Shown: piece by piece, positions 33,914-35,187 of the stretch | How positions within the stretch are numbered: the first letter of the stretch is position 1 | How the letters are laid out: each line of letters opens with the position of its first letter | Assembly: GCA_018398765.1 (NCBI GenBank) | Contig: JAHBMJ010000933.1 | Coordinates: 1-35,187, forward strand | Origin: Chromera velia | Lineage: Eukaryota > Sar > Chromeraceae | DNA length: 35,187 nucleotides | Direction of reading: 5' to 3' | Notes under the pieces: generated by a model | The model's database searches: none | What the model saw: the letters and a program-made list of their open reading frames with translations, nothing else | Told to the model about the DNA's origin: nothing | Position numbers and translations under genes: made by a program

Positions 33914-34640
33914 TGGCTTGACTGCCTCTGAAATTTCGCCCTTCTTGCCTGCTTGACTGCCTCCTAGCTTTTAGCTTTTCTGTCTGGCTAAATGCCTTCT
34001 CAATTTCGGCTTTTCCACCCGCCCTATTGCCTTCTAATTTCGGCGTTCGCCGCGCTCCCAATTTTGGTCTTCCTGCCTGCCTGATTGCCTTCTCAATTTC
34101 GGCTTTCTTGCCTGCCTAACTGCCTTCCAAAGTTTTGCATTCCTGCCATGCTGACTGCTTTCCCATTTCGGCCTTCTTGCCTGCCTGACTACCCTCCAAA
34201 TTTTGGTCTTTCTGTCTGTCTCAATGCTTTCTAAATTTTGGTTTTTCTATCTGCCTGACTGACTTCACAATTTCAGCCTTCCTGCCTGTCCAGTTGCCTT
34301 CCCAATTTCGGCTTTCCTGCCTGCCTGATTGCTTTCCCTATTTCGGCCTTCCTTCCCGCCCAAGTTTCCTCCTAATGCATTTTAGTTATCCTGGTTGCCC
34401 GATGGCCTTCCCAATTTTGTTCTTCCTGCTGGCCCGACTGTCTTCCCAAGTTCGGCCTTCTTGTGTGTCTGACTGCCTTCCAAAGTTCGTTCTTTCTGCC
34501 TACATGCCTGCCTTCCAATTTCGGTCTTCTTGGCGGCCTGACGGCCTTCCAATTTTAGCCTTCCTGCCCGCCTGATTGCCTTCCCGATTTCGGCCTTCCT
34601 GCCCATCCGATTGCTTTCCCAATTTCGGTCTTCCTGCTTT
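33914..34640. repeat. Diverged minisatellite, 35-bp unit, about 20 copies
   Basis: The core unit reads approximately gccttcccaatttcggcctt followed by cctgcctgcctgact. Most units are exactly 35 bp and a few are 33-38 bp, with substantial substitution between copies. Because 35 is not a multiple of 3 the unit cycles through all frames, so the open frames across it are by-products of composition rather than a gene. Confidence 0.88.
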
Positions 34641-35187
34641 CATATATCATTCTGATGCAAATTAAAGATACAGGTTGTGTTTGTATGCATGCTTTTATGT
34701 ATATTCTGGCAATTTGACTGACTTTCTGTTTGTGTGCATGTATTTCTGCAGGTGGCGTTCATGGGTGTGCATGTTTAATATATACTGAGATGCCCCCCCC
34801 CCCCACCCCACCCCTGCCCCTGACACGCCCGCCGTTGAGCAGTGCCTCATATGAATTAAAAATAAAACAGTTATGATTATGAAAACAAATGTTTCAATCG
34901 GATCGATTCAGAGCCATTCAGATGTATTTTTTATTGTGTTTTCGTCTTAGCGTTAATTTACGATGATAGGTACCAGACAATTTATGGTTTTAAAAAAATA
35001 TATACTCTAGCTATATATACATTTTTTTATTTCCTTTTTTAAACATCTTACTAAGCTTAAATAGTCTTAAATAAATTATGAAAATCAATTAGTTTAAAGG
35101 TTAAACTATCTATTTTAATGTTTTAAAAACTAAATTTTTCAAAGTCACTTTCCAGTACAAAAGTTTCAATTGTCAGTACAGTCAGTT
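34641..35187. other. AT-rich right end, no gene seen
   Basis: It contains a C homopolymer near 34793-34804 and then AT-rich sequence with oligo-T/A and TATATA words, similar to the other AT-rich blocks of the window. Confidence 0.5.

Noticed and set aside
33914-34640. Minus-strand Lys/Arg-rich frames across the 35-bp repeats
   Set aside because: The unit length is not a multiple of three, so the frames arise from composition.

Overview
The window looks like nuclear DNA of a photosynthetic protist with a complex (secondary) plastid, most likely a chromerid alveolate such as Chromera velia. Three observations support this. All clear genes are split by many GT-AG introns. Two of them encode an ER signal peptide followed by a Phe-initiated, Arg/Ser/Pro-rich transit peptide, the hallmark of red-lineage complex plastids. 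The non-coding DNA is full of microsatellites and low-complexity tracts. The species assignment is inference; the split-gene structure and targeting signals are read directly. Runs of N at 9306, 16310 and 17453-17457 sit in homopolymers, so indel errors near such runs are possible.

Left to right. 1-722 (-): a frameshifted gene of unknown function running off the left edge. 723-4249: no gene seen. 4250-7156 (-): a Ser-rich, low-complexity protein (about 743 aa, 5 exons). 7157-7848: divergent intergenic region with a GC-rich core. 7849-9098 (+): a 181-aa predicted plastid single-pass membrane protein (2 exons). 9099-11869: convergent intergenic DNA with an AT-rich block. 11870-20013 (-): a 1201-aa protein with an N-terminal KH domain and a long acidic segment (15 exons, all phases closing). 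20014-20959: a second divergent intergenic region with a similar GC-rich core. 20960-25323 (+): an 871-aa predicted plastid Kelch beta-propeller protein (7 exons, all phases closing). 25324-29321: no gene seen; AT-rich in its right half. 29322-33149 (-): exon-like pieces of one or two degraded or mis-sequenced genes, interrupted by a CATC satellite and a pair of 211-bp direct repeats. 33914-34640: a 35-bp minisatellite. The right end is AT-rich.

The four good genes form two head-to-head pairs. Each pair couples a plastid-targeted product (+ strand) with a low-complexity protein lacking such a signal (- strand), and each shares a GC-rich divergent promoter carrying the same 10-mer and the same GTGCAC/TGCATG-type words. 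The introns use an unusual donor: 13 of the 24 donors I could place begin GTCAG, with C at +3, while 21 of 24 acceptors end GCAG.

I do not recognise a specific gene symbol for any of these proteins.
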